From Parcubacteria group bacterium SW_6_46_9 (GTDB lineage: Bacteria > Patescibacteriota > Minisyncoccia > Phycocordibacterales > SW-6-46-9), in assembly GCA_003022255.1 (NCBI GenBank), contig PXPA01000052.1, forward strand, positions 1 through 19,817: a stretch of DNA of 19,817 nucleotides, in the 5' to 3' direction. The notes under the pieces are model-generated. The model ran no database searches. It had not been told where the DNA came from and was given only the letters and a program-made list of their open reading frames with translations. The translations under genes were made by a program, and so were the position numbers. This document shows positions 13,897 to 19,313 of this stretch, piece by piece; the first letter of the stretch is position 1; each line of letters opens with the position of its first letter.

Positions 13897-15402
13897 CTAT
13901 TCCACCCAGTACTTACTGCGGATTTCTTCTCTGGCTGCCTCTTCTTTGCTCTGTTTTTTCTTTTTTCCTCTTTTTCCTATCTTTTTCAGCTTAGCATTGG
14001 GTAATTCAGCAAGCTCTTTCGCTTTTTTGATAAGATACGTTGTGTTGTTGCTTTCAGGATCATCAAGCACTTCTTCTAAAAGTCCATGCAGTATGTATCC
14101 AACCCGAGGGCCGGGCTCTTCATCGGTTTCACGAATAACATCATCCCCATCAATTACGAGGTTTTTGGTGGATATAGGATCACGAATCACCTCTTCAATC
14201 ATTGATTGGTACTTCCGCAGACGGTAAGGCTCTTCTTTTGGGCGCCCCATACCTAATCTGTCAGCCCTGCGTAACTTGATAAGATCCCATACGTTATCCT
14301 TACCAACGTTTCTCATGAGACGCCGAACGGCTGAATGGGTAATCTCACCAGTATCAGAGTAGAACATGTGCCAGCGAACAAGATTTGTTACTTGTGAAAT
14401 GATTTTATTGGGAAATTTCAACCGCTTCATTATCTTTTCTGTTACATGTGAACCAACCACTTCGTGGTTATGGAAAGACCAGTCATCTTTATTTTCATCC
14501 CATTCGCGGGTCTGGACTTTAGCGATATCATGAAATAAAGCGGCAAGACGGATATGTTTGGGCCACCCTTTATCTGCTGCAGCCTGCAGTGTTCCAACTA
14601 AATGCCCCCAAAGGTCAAACTTATGGGCTTGATTTTGTTCGATACCAACTGTTTCTTTTAACTCTGGTAGAAAAACTGACAAAATACCGATATCACGAGC
14701 AACTTCAAGGGACAACTTCGGATTACTGCTCATAACCATTTTCTCAAACTCATCCCGGATTCGCTCAACCGGAATATCATTTAGTCGGTTAGATAAAGCT
14801 TTCATTGATTCTTTGGTATCGTTCTCGATAGTAAGTGACAGTTCGCCCACAAACCGAACCCCACGTAAGATCCGAAGCGGATCCTCTTTTAAACGCTTTT
14901 GTGAGTTGCCCACAGTGCGAAGAATCTTACCCTGAAGGTCTGCAAGCCCACCGTGATAATCAACAAGCGTTTCTTGAGAAACTGTGATCACTTTGTCACG
15001 TGAAACTTTTGTGAGATCAAGTGCTAATGCGTTAATTGTGAAATCACGACGCTTCACATCTTCTCTAATACTGTCTGAGAAAGATATGTCGTCTGGGTGT
15101 CTGTTATCAGAGTAGGTGTCTTCTGTTCGGTAAGTTGTAATTTCAACCGTCTTTAATGTGTCTTTCTTAGTGTCGTTTATAACTTCAACTGTTCCGTATG
15201 CGTTGTCGTAATAAGAATCGGGGAATAGGTAGGTGATTTGTTCGGGTCGTGCGTTTGTTGCGATATCCCAGTCCTTTGGACGTTGATCGATGATTATATC
15301 CCGAACTGACCCGCCAACCAAAAATGCCTCAAACCCCTCATTGGCTAACGTTTTGCTGATAAATAGTATTTCCTTTGGTATGTTGAGCTCGATTTTCTCC
15401 AT
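13897..15402 (-). CDS. cca: CCA-adding tRNA nucleotidyltransferase with HD domain
   Basis: 501 residues from ATG 15402. Adds or repairs CCA at tRNA 3' ends without a template. Seen: nucleotidyltransferase head FLVGGSVRD (27-35) and catalytic DWDIAT (44-49, Asp44/Asp46), RRDFTINALALD at 118-129, base-recognition region DPLRILRGVRF (174-184), ERIRDEFEKM near 213-222, an HD-type domain (His267, LAALFHDIAK at 287-295, HNHE at 311-314), and a Lys/Glu-rich C-terminal extension ending in RSKYWVE. A TTG six codons upstream is less likely. Three of the four tRNA genes in this window lack an encoded CCA, including tRNA-Arg immediately upstream, so the enzyme is needed. Two hairpins terminate the gene downstream. 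Confidence 0.95.
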   Translation of the reverse strand: MEKIELNIPKEILFISKTLANEGFEAFLVGGSVRDIIIDQRPKDWDIATNARPEQITYLFPDSYYDNAYGTVEVINDTKKDTLKTVEITTYRTEDTYSDNRHPDDISFSDSIREDVKRRDFTINALALDLTKVSRDKVITVSQETLVDYHGGLADLQGKILRTVGNSQKRLKEDPLRILRGVRFVGELSLTIENDTKESMKALSNRLNDIPVERIRDEFEKMVMSSNPKLSLEVARDIGILSVFLPELKETVGIEQNQAHKFDLWGHLVGTLQAAADKGWPKHIRLAALFHDIAKVQTREWDENKDDWSFHNHEVVGSHVTEKIMKRLKFPNKIISQVTNLVRWHMFYSDTGEITHSAVRRLMRNVGKDNVWDLIKLRRADRLGMGRPKEEPYRLRKYQSMIEEVIRDPISTKNLVIDGDDVIRETDEEPGPRVGYILHGLLEEVLDDPESNNTTYLIKKAKELAELPNAKLKKIGKRGKKKKQSKEEAAREEIRSKYWVE

Positions 15403-15466
15403 AATTTTTGCTATCCTCAAAAAAGAGGCCGAAGATTAGTAAGATTATGGTAACATTTTTCAGACT

Positions 15467-15540
15467 GCGCCCGTAGCTCAACTGGATAGAGCGGCTGACT
15501 TCGGATCAGCAGGTTGCGGGTTCGACTCCTGCCGGGCGCA
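15467..15540 (+). tRNA. tRNA-Arg (anticodon UCG)
   Basis: Complete cloverleaf: acceptor GCGCCCG/CGGGCGC, D arm GCTC...GAGC, anticodon stem GCTGA/TCAGC with loop CTTCGGA (anticodon TCG), T arm GCGGG TTCGACT CCTGC, discriminator A. CCA is not encoded (followed by CAG). A TATGGT 15 nt upstream may be its -10. It is followed by a tail-copy element. Confidence 0.97.
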
Positions 15541-15549
15541 CAGGTGTAA

Positions 15550-15657
15550 GCGAGCACCGCGAGGGGCAGCCTACGAAGTTTTCCGTGCCCTGAGCCTAGC
15601 GAAGAAATACTCTTGGGGTGCAGGAAAAATATTTGTAGGCGAATCTTCCCGGGCGCA
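15550..15657 (+). repeat. tRNA-tail element, copy A (after tRNA-Arg)
   Basis: Core GCGAGCACC...GGCAGCCTACGAA (15550-15577), then a stem CCTACGAAGTTTTCC / GGAAAAATATTTGTAGG (15570-15584 and 15623-15639) with a 38-nt loop, then CGAATCTTCCCGGGCGCA (15640-15657), which matches the 3' end of tRNA-Arg (15523-15540) at 15 of 18 positions. The core starts 9 nt after the tRNA. No coding content. Confidence 0.8.
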
Positions 15658-15735
15658 CATGAAAGTATATGTTTATCATGAGACATGTAGGCTCTGTTAT
15701 TCATAAGAATTAAATCGCTTTATAAACCATTATTT

Positions 15736-16011
15736 ATGAAAAAACTATCACAATCACAGGTTGAAGCACGTCTCGAGCACATAGAAGGATGGGAGGCAGG
15801 TGATAGCGGCGCTATGATGCAAAAAGAGTTTCGTTTTGAAGATTTTGTTGCAGCAATGGACTTTTTGAACAGAGTAGGGGAGAAAGCCGAGGATCTTCAG
15901 CATCATCCAGATATGTGTATTTCCTACAACTCGGTCGTTTGTATGCTCACAACTCACGAAAAAGGCGGGTTGACAGAGGCCGACTTTAAAATGGCTAACC
16001 GGATCGTTTAA
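15736..16011 (+). CDS. Pterin-4a-carbinolamine dehydratase family, C-terminus altered by tandem duplication
   Basis: 91 residues. Family enzymes dehydrate 4a-hydroxytetrahydropterin; in bacteria without aromatic hydroxylases the role is uncertain. Seen: QHHPDM at 55-60 with the active-site His pair, and MLTTHEKGGLTEADF at 70-84 with the third His. The Trp usually following HHPD is replaced by Met. The normal C-terminus is disrupted: a 22-bp tandem duplication (15985-16028) turns ...NRIESVYETVNG into ...NRIV and a stop. Residue loss is limited to the end of the last helix, so the protein may still work. A TATAAA 9 nt before the ATG is a likely -10, making it nearly leaderless. Confidence 0.88.
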   Translation: MKKLSQSQVEARLEHIEGWEAGDSGAMMQKEFRFEDFVAAMDFLNRVGEKAEDLQHHPDMCISYNSVVCMLTTHEKGGLTEADFKMANRIV

Positions 16012-16028
16012 AATGGCTAACCGGATCG
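15985..16028 (+). repeat. Perfect 22-bp tandem duplication at the end of the dehydratase gene
   Basis: Two identical units, 15985-16006 and 16007-16028, each beginning TTTAAAATGGCTAACC. Removing one unit restores an open frame with 11 extra residues up to TAA 16055-16057. The identity of the copies means the event is recent. Confidence 0.95.
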
Positions 16029-16063
16029 AGTCGGTATACGAGACGGTAAATGGGTAAGTTTCG

Positions 16064-16092
16064 CGTAAAACACTCCACTTCAACGTTTTACG
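16064..16092. repeat. 8-bp stem-loop after the dehydratase gene
   Basis: CGTAAAAC (16064-16071) and GTTTTACG (16085-16092) with a 13-nt loop. It lacks a T tract; a weak terminator at best. Confidence 0.4.
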
Positions 16093-16161
16093 TATAACGA
16101 GAGTAAGCGAGAAGCGTCTGTCTTTACTGTGCCTGGGTCTTATTCAATTGATTTTAGATGT

Positions 16162-16232
16162 CTGGGTGGGGAAAATCGCCTACAAATATTTCCGTTGGCG
16201 TATAAATTTCGTAGCCCCACTTATTCCTCGCC
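16162..16232 (-). repeat. tRNA-tail element, degenerate copy D (after tRNA-Gly(GCC))
   Basis: Read on the minus strand: GGCGAGG...GGGGCTACGAAATTT (16232 to 16204), then GGAAATATTTGTAGG (16193 to 16179), then CGATTTTCCCCACCCAG (16178 to 16162), which matches the tRNA-Gly(GCC) 3' tail at 12 of 17 positions. Same order as the plus-strand copies: tRNA, core, hairpin arm, tail copy. It is about 150 nt from its tRNA instead of 10-100. Confidence 0.65.
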
Positions 16233-16341
16233 TTGTTTTCATTTCGTTCAGATAAGCTTAGACATGGCTCCAATATTCGATTTGCCACGAATCTCGCAAA
16301 CGCCAAATTCTCTACTTGCTCTTGTTAACAACGCTCACTGC

Positions 16342-16384
16342 CTGCCACGTGGGAACCCCGCTTTAGCGGGGGGACTTTACGTGG
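16342..16384. repeat. GC-rich stem next to tRNA-Gly(GCC)
   Basis: CCACGT (about 16346-16351) pairs with ACGTGG (16379-16384), enclosing CCCCGC-TTTA-GCGGGG. On the minus strand it begins within the encoded CCA of the tRNA and probably serves as its 3' processing or termination structure; there is no long T tract. Confidence 0.5.
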
Positions 16385-16455
16385 TGCGGGCAGGGAGAAT
16401 CGAACTCCCGTCTCACCCATGGCAAGGGCGTGTTATACCACTAAACTATGCCCGC
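16382..16455 (-). tRNA. tRNA-Gly (anticodon GCC)
   Basis: Cloverleaf on the minus strand: acceptor GCGGGCA/TGCCCGC, D arm GTTT...AAC-type, anticodon stem CGCCC/GGGTG with loop TTGCCAT (anticodon GCC), T arm GGGAG TTCGATT CTCCC, discriminator A (16385), followed by CCA (16384-16382). It is the only tRNA here with CCA in the DNA, perhaps by chance. Promoter TTGAAA-N16-TATAAT upstream. Confidence 0.96.
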
Positions 16456-16470
16456 GTGTCATTTGACTAA

Positions 16471-16776
16471 TTAAATTATACCGATAAATTTGTGTATTTC
16501 AATTCTTACCAACAACAAATACCTTCGCGAATTCATACCAGTCAGGCCGCTCACTTTCATTAGCGAGTACACGTAAAACGTGGCAGGCACGATGTCCTCT
16601 CGGGAAATGTCGGTGTCTACACCTTCAACATTAAGGGGGGAACCGTCATTTTTTTCAGCGCTAAGGGCAAATGTGCTTCCGTCTCGGCGACGAATCAACA
16701 CCTTGCCGCGCTCTTTGGCTTCATCGAGTAAGTCAGCCAACTTTTTTCTGGCTTGTGTGTATGTATACATGTTCAT
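16471..16776 (-). CDS. Phd/YefM-like antitoxin, C-terminus possibly frameshifted
   Basis: 101-residue frame. N-terminal DNA-binding part matches this antitoxin group: MYTYTQARKKLADLLDEAKE (3-22), GKVLIRRRDGSTFALS, then SPLNVEGVDTDISREDIV (46-63). After that the sequence (PATFYVYSLMKVSGLTG...) does not look like the usual short Arg/Glu helix that binds the toxin. Another minus-strand frame carries VLANESERPDWYEFAKVF and stops at 16499, which looks more natural and suggests a shift near 16575. The frame as given also runs through the tRNA-Gly promoter. It lies 13 nt downstream of the PIN toxin, so the toxin comes first. Confidence 0.7.
   Translation of the reverse strand: MNMYTYTQARKKLADLLDEAKERGKVLIRRRDGSTFALSAEKNDGSPLNVEGVDTDISREDIVPATFYVYSLMKVSGLTGMNSRRYLLLVRIEIHKFIGII
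16475..16502 (-). promoter_or_regulatory. Promoter of tRNA-Gly(GCC), TTGAAA-N16-TATAAT
   Basis: On the minus strand -35 TTGAAA (16502-16497) and perfect -10 TATAAT (16480-16475), 19 nt before the first base of the mature tRNA. Confidence 0.65.
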
Positions 16777-16789
16777 GGTTTTGTCTGGA

Positions 16790-17182
16790 TTACACGTTTA
16801 GTGTTTTTATGTTCATATTCTGGGCGATTCCAGCCAATTCTTCATCTAGTGTTATTAAGGGGGTTTGGTGCGTGTTTGCGCAAACAAGCATGTAAGCATC
16901 GTACGCGTATATATTATGCTTGTCTGCGAGCCGTAACGCTTTCTTTAGACGTACATCAACATACTGAACAGGAATTTCGGTAAAGGCATCACACATATCG
17001 CGTGCTAGCTTAAAATTAGTGCGATTCTGTTTAAACATGGCAGAAAGAGCGTTTCCCACCTCCCAGCGTAAAGAGTTTGGGGCTATCAGGTCCACCCCCT
17101 GTGTTTCATTGATAACTGCCTCCTTGCTAGCTTCGTTGGCAATAACAGCAATTATTGCCGATGTGTCTACTGTAACTTTCAT
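16790..17182 (-). CDS. vapC: PIN-domain toxin (VapC-like ribonuclease)
   Basis: 130 residues. PIN toxins cleave RNA using a cluster of acidic residues. Seen: VDTSAIIAVIANE (Asp6), SLRWEVGNALSAMFK (Glu41), IYAYDAYMLVCA (Asp95) and LITLDEELA (Asp113), i.e. the complete four-acid set. The antitoxin gene follows 13 nt downstream. A promoter TTGTAA-N17-TACAAT with a 12-bp palindrome across the -10 precedes it, as expected for an autoregulated toxin-antitoxin operon. The ATG lies 9 nt after the -10, so little or no leader. Target RNA not predictable. Confidence 0.9.
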   Translation of the reverse strand: MKVTVDTSAIIAVIANEASKEAVINETQGVDLIAPNSLRWEVGNALSAMFKQNRTNFKLARDMCDAFTEIPVQYVDVRLKKALRLADKHNIYAYDAYMLVCANTHQTPLITLDEELAGIAQNMNIKTLNV

Positions 17183-17202
17183 ACTGGTACAATTGTACAG
17201 GT
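17183..17202. promoter_or_regulatory. Palindromic operator of the toxin-antitoxin operon
   Basis: GTACAATTGTAC (17187-17198) is a perfect 12-bp palindrome, with AC/GT matches further out at 17183-17184 and 17201-17202. It covers the minus-strand -10 TACAAT. Confidence 0.6.
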
Positions 17203-17220
17203 AGTAAGCGTAAATTACAA
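17192..17220 (-). promoter_or_regulatory. Promoter of the PIN toxin gene, TTGTAA-N17-TACAAT
   Basis: On the minus strand -35 TTGTAA (17220-17215) and -10 TACAAT (17197-17192), 9 nt before the ATG at 17182. Confidence 0.55.
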
Positions 17221-17531
17221 GCCTTTAAGGGCGTGAGGTTATTACATGCGGATGGCGTTTAGAAAATATTACTGATACTAGTTATTTTTTAATAAAAAGT
17301 GTACGTAAAACAGACATAAACACCAGTGTATGTGGAAAACTTACTGGATTAGTGGATAAACGACGTCGATTCACTGTCGATTGACGGCACTTAATTAGTT
17401 AATTATCCGTTTTTTATTAAAATATTACTAATATAAGTGTTATTTTAGATATAGTAAAACACTGTCGCTTTTGCTATATAGTGTTGATAACGTCGTTAAT
17501 TTGTTGATAAGTGACGTTAATGGCGTTTTGC
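17203..17531. other. AT-rich gene-free region with DnaA-box-like sites
   Basis: No gene seen. It holds four nonamers one mismatch from TGTGGATAA, all in one orientation: TGTGGAAAA (17331-17339), AGTGGATAA (17351-17359), TGTTGATAA (17482-17490 and 17502-17510). The last two lie in 20-nt direct repeats (17482-17501, 17502-17521). Between them is a very AT-rich stretch (about 17395-17460). Features resemble a replication origin or DnaA-binding locus but no dnaA gene is in view. Confidence 0.4.
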
Positions 17532-17537
17532 TACTAT
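17532..17537 (+). promoter_or_regulatory. -10 (TACTAT) of yraN, leaderless
   Basis: TACTAT, 4 of 6 consensus matches, ends 6 nt before the ATG at 17544. It supports that ATG rather than the GTG at 17511. Confidence 0.4.
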
Positions 17538-17543
17538 CTGAGT

Positions 17544-17942
17544 ATGACTGCTGTACACAACAAAGTTGGTGATCTTGGTGAAGACATAGCGTGTGAGTTT
17601 TTGCAGAATAAGGGGTTTTCGGTTCTGGAAACAAACTTCAACCGTAAGTGGGGAGAGCTGGATTTGATCACAACCAAGGATAGAGAGAGTATTGTGTTCG
17701 TAGAGGTAAAAACAAAACGGTGTCAGATACCCGATGAGGTGCCACGAGAAGGTGAAGACGAGTACAGATTAGAAGAAAACGTCAGTGACGAGAAACGACA
17801 GCGGTTGAAACGCACAATCCAGACGTATTTAGATAAGAATGCCACCGGCAGACCGCACTGGCGAGTTGATCTACTTTGTGTTTACGTTGATATTCGCCAG
17901 AAAGAATCACGTGTTAACTGGCTGAAAAATATTATTATCTGA
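17544..17942 (+). CDS. yraN: YraN/UPF0102 family nuclease-like protein
   Basis: 132 residues. Family of small PD-(D/E)XK-fold proteins often near ribosomal or DNA-uptake genes; exact role uncertain. Seen: VGDLGEDIACEFLQNKGF (8-25), WGELDLI (36-42, Glu38/Asp40) and VFVEVKTK (51-58, Glu54/Lys56), together the D-ExK active-site pattern. An acidic insertion (EVPREGEDEYRLEENVSDE) follows before the RQRLKRTIQTYL helix. The start at 17544 matches the family; the longer GTG start at 17511 would add 11 residues and overlap repeats and the promoter. Confidence 0.9.
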   Translation: MTAVHNKVGDLGEDIACEFLQNKGFSVLETNFNRKWGELDLITTKDRESIVFVEVKTKRCQIPDEVPREGEDEYRLEENVSDEKRQRLKRTIQTYLDKNATGRPHWRVDLLCVYVDIRQKESRVNWLKNIII

Positions 17943-17990
17943 AAGATTTAAAAATTTGTGGTATTCTTTTCAAAGAAGTAAGGGCTTGTT

Positions 17991-18018
17991 TAGTGATTAG
18001 TATTTAGAAATTTAGATA
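17991..18018 (+). repeat. Heptamer-periodic tract upstream of tRNA-Pro (first)
   Basis: Four consecutive 7-mers TAGTGAT/TAGTATT/TAGAAAT/TTAGATA. A related tract (ATTAGTT/ATTGGAA/ATCAGGA/ATTTTGT) lies at 18130-18157, and each is followed by the same 15 nt (TCTCGGGGCATGGTG). Confidence 0.55.
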
Positions 18019-18023
18019 TTTCA

Positions 18024-18038
18024 TCTCGGGGCATGGTG
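18024..18038 (+). repeat. Partial copy of the tRNA-Pro 5' end
   Basis: TCTCGGGGCATGGTG is identical to 18157-18171, which spans the 3 nt before and first 12 nt of tRNA-Pro. After it the sequence diverges into small nested hairpins (GGTGCT...AGCACC, CATGG...CCATG; TACGGC...GCCGTA) up to about 18130. It is not a tRNA. Confidence 0.75.
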
Positions 18039-18159
18039 CTCCCGAAGCACCCCAAACCATGTGAGGTTCATGGCAGGTACGGCTTCGGGGTAAAAATTGC
18101 CGTATTATTCCGGAAGCGGCTCTTTCAAAATTAGTTATTGGAAATCAGGAATTTTGTCT

Positions 18160-18233
18160 CGGGGCATGGTGTAATTGGCTAACATACTCCGTTTGGGACG
18201 GAGTGATTCTCGGTTCAAGTCCGAGTGCCCCGA
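18160..18233 (+). tRNA. tRNA-Pro (anticodon UGG)
   Basis: Cloverleaf: acceptor CGGGGCA/TGCCCCG, D arm GTGT...ACAT, anticodon stem CTCCG/CGGAG with loop TTTGGGA (anticodon TGG), T arm CTCGG TTCAAGT CCGAG, discriminator A. CCA is not encoded (followed by CTAAG). Confidence 0.97.
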
Positions 18234-18258
18234 CTAAGTAACACGCAGGAGGGGTATA

Positions 18259-18428
18259 GAAAGCACCGTTTGGTGCTTTCGGTTGGACTTGAAGGTCGCA
18301 GCGTTGTGCGAGTTTATTCTGCTGTCATCATACCTTTTTTCAGCAGAATAAAGCGAGCACCGCGAGAGGCAGCCTACGAAATTTTTCCGTTAGGAAAAAT
18401 ATTTGTAGGCAAGTCCGAGTGCCCCGAC
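18259..18428 (+). repeat. tRNA-tail element, copy B (after tRNA-Pro)
   Basis: In order: 9-bp hairpin GAAAGCACC-GTTT-GGTGCTTTC (18259-18280); GGACTTGAA (18285-18293), antisense to the tRNA-Pro T-loop TTCAAGTCC; 12-bp stem TTTATTCTGCTG / CAGCAGAATAAA (18313-18324, 18341-18352); core GCGAGCACC...GGCAGCCTACGAA (18353-18380); stem CCTACGAAATTTTTCC / GGAAAAATATTTGTAGG (18373-18388, 18393-18409); then CAAGTCCGAGTGCCCCGAC (18410-18428), identical to the 3' end of tRNA-Pro plus one base. Confidence 0.85.
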
Positions 18429-18499
18429 CACCACTCAGAATTACAAGTGAGGAGCTGCGTTCCCACGCGGCAAGCATAATTAGCACAAAGGATAAAGAA

Positions 18500-18623
18500 A
18501 GGAGAGGGGGCTTTACGAATTGTGCCGACGCAATTTTATCATCAGAGAAAATATACGTAACTAAGTCCGAGCCTGCAACGTGCGAGTTTGCTTTAAATAA
18601 ACGAGCATACGTGGTGCCCCGAC
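18500..18623 (+). repeat. tRNA-tail element, degenerate and interrupted copy E
   Basis: GAGGGGGCTTTACGAATT resembles the core; 18544-18571 matches 18392-18419 of copy B at 21 of 28 positions, ending AAGTCCGAG (18563-18571). The rest of the tRNA-Pro tail, TGCCCCGAC (18615-18623), comes after a 43-nt insert that itself contains a GTGCGAGTTT...AAACGAGC hairpin like the top of copy B. Confidence 0.6.
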
Positions 18624-18677
18624 ATTTTGATTGAGTGCGGCAGAATTGACAAAATTAGTATTTTGTGAACCCCCCCG

Positions 18678-18705
18678 TTGACAACCATCCTGCTATTTGT
18701 ACCAT
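18678..18705 (+). promoter_or_regulatory. Promoter TTGACA-N16-TACCAT
   Basis: Perfect -35 at 18678-18683 and TACCAT -10 at 18700-18705, upstream of an early terminator-like hairpin and the small acidic ORF. Confidence 0.5.
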
Positions 18706-18715
18706 GTTTGATAGA

Positions 18716-18748
18716 CCTGGTTGATAGTCGCAACCGGGTTTTATTGTT
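18716..18748 (+). terminator. Terminator-like hairpin in a leader (possible attenuator)
   Basis: CCTGGTTG (18716-18723) and CAACCGGG (18731-18738), 8 bp with one T-G pair and a 7-nt loop, followed by TTTTATTGTT. It lies a few nt after the predicted transcription start and before the acidic ORF. Confidence 0.55.
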
Positions 18749-18769
18749 CGCCTAATAAAACAACCAATT

Positions 18770-18874
18770 ATGCCTGACGAAGAACAAACTCACGAAGGAG
18801 AGCATGATGAAGGAGAAGAGATGGGTGATGAAAATGACGAAAGCGAGGACGAAGATTCTGAAGGGGTTCTCTAG
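18770..18874 (+). CDS. 34-residue highly acidic small protein
   Basis: ATG 18770 to TAG 18872-18874, 34 residues, almost entirely Asp/Glu/Gly/His (MPDEEQTHEGEHDEGEEMG...DSEGVL). No Lys or Arg and almost no hydrophobic residues, so it would be disordered; an acidic decoy, metal-binding or chaperone-like peptide is conceivable but unsupported. Support for reality: a TTGACA promoter about 90 nt upstream, a dedicated terminator 31 nt downstream, and strong codon-like GAN periodicity. It may also be a low-complexity GA-rich tract that happens to be open. Confidence 0.5.
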   Translation: MPDEEQTHEGEHDEGEEMGDENDESEDEDSEGVL

Positions 18875-18904
18875 CACCTCGCATTTTTTGATGGTTGCGA
18901 TATA

Positions 18905-18937
18905 AACAGTCTGCCTCAGGCAGGCTGTTTTGTTTTG
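18905..18937 (+). terminator. Rho-independent terminator after the acidic ORF
   Basis: AACAGTCTGCC and GGCAGGCTGTT (11 bp, one T-G wobble, 3-nt loop) followed by TTGTTTT. Confidence 0.8.
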
Positions 18938-18978
18938 GTGGGCAAAATTTGGTATTGTAAGGGCCGTTGCGGAGGACC

Positions 18979-19009
18979 AGCGGGTTTACCCGCTTACTTA
19001 TTTTGATTT
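18979..19009 (+). repeat. Hairpin repeat before the GIY-YIG gene
   Basis: AGCGGG-TTTA-CCCGCT stem followed by TACTTATTTTGATTT. A related copy (AGCGGGCTTACCCGCCCACT...) starts at 19282, right at the gene's stop codon, so the gene is bracketed by direct repeats. Confidence 0.65.
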
Positions 19010-19012
19010 GGT

Positions 19013-19282
19013 ATGCATTACGTGTATGTGCTGCAAAGTAAGGATGATCTAAACTTATACATTGGATCGACTAGTGACTTACACAGGCGATTTCAAGAGC
19101 ATAAAAACGGTAAGGTCAAATCCACCAAATCAAGACGCCCCCTAGAGTTAGTTTATTATGAAGCATACAGAGCAGAAGATGATGCTCTAAATTGGGAAAA
19201 GCAACTGAAGCGACGCGGTCGGGCAAAGGGTGGCATGGAGCGTCGAATAGAAAAGAGTCTTCTGCAGAGTGAGAATCAATGA
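19013..19282 (+). CDS. GIY-YIG domain endonuclease, small YhbQ-like protein
   Basis: 89 residues, the full length of this single-domain group. Seen: the GIY/YIG strands as YVYVLQS (3-9) and LYIGST (15-20), the catalytic-region DLHRRFQEHKNG (22-33; Arg25/Arg26, His30), KSTKSRRPLELVYYEAY (36-52) and the metal-ligand Glu62 in NWEKQLKR. Such proteins cut or nick DNA; this group is of uncertain function and often scattered in genomes. Here it is bracketed by direct hairpin repeats and linked by an inverted repeat to tRNA-Gly(UCC), suggesting a mobile cassette. No clear -10 close to the ATG. Confidence 0.9.
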   Translation: MHYVYVLQSKDDLNLYIGSTSDLHRRFQEHKNGKVKSTKSRRPLELVYYEAYRAEDDALNWEKQLKRRGRAKGGMERRIEKSLLQSENQ

Positions 19283-19313
19283 GCGGGCTTACCCGCCCAC
19301 TAATTTTTACTTT
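19282..19313 (+). repeat. Hairpin repeat after the GIY-YIG gene, inverted copy of the tRNA-Gly(UCC) 5' flank
   Basis: AGCGGGCTTACCCGCCCACT followed by AATTTTTACTTT. Its part 19292-19312 is the exact reverse complement of 19574-19594 (21 bp), which is the leader and first 5 nt of tRNA-Gly(UCC). Confidence 0.8.

Noticed and set aside
15417..15704. Minus-strand ORF of 95 codons over tRNA-Arg and its element
   Set aside because: It reads the tRNA and repeat backwards. The ORF at 19596-19790 gives a similar peptide (RRLPLAV) only because the same repeat lies there.
16342..16384. T-box-like leader (GTGGGAACCCCGC...)
   Set aside because: Only a loose resemblance to the AGGGTGG-ACCGCG motif, no specifier stem, and no downstream gene; it is better seen as the 3' structure of tRNA-Gly(GCC).
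18024..18110. Second tRNA-Pro gene
   Set aside because: Only the first 12 nt of the tRNA are copied; no anticodon or T arm follows.
15550..18623. CRISPR array
   Set aside because: The repeats are not evenly spaced, differ in length, are tied to tRNA genes, and no cas gene is present.
18225..18634. Plus-strand ORFs after tRNA-Pro
   Set aside because: They run through hairpins and tRNA-tail copies; no protein-like pattern, promoter or start context.
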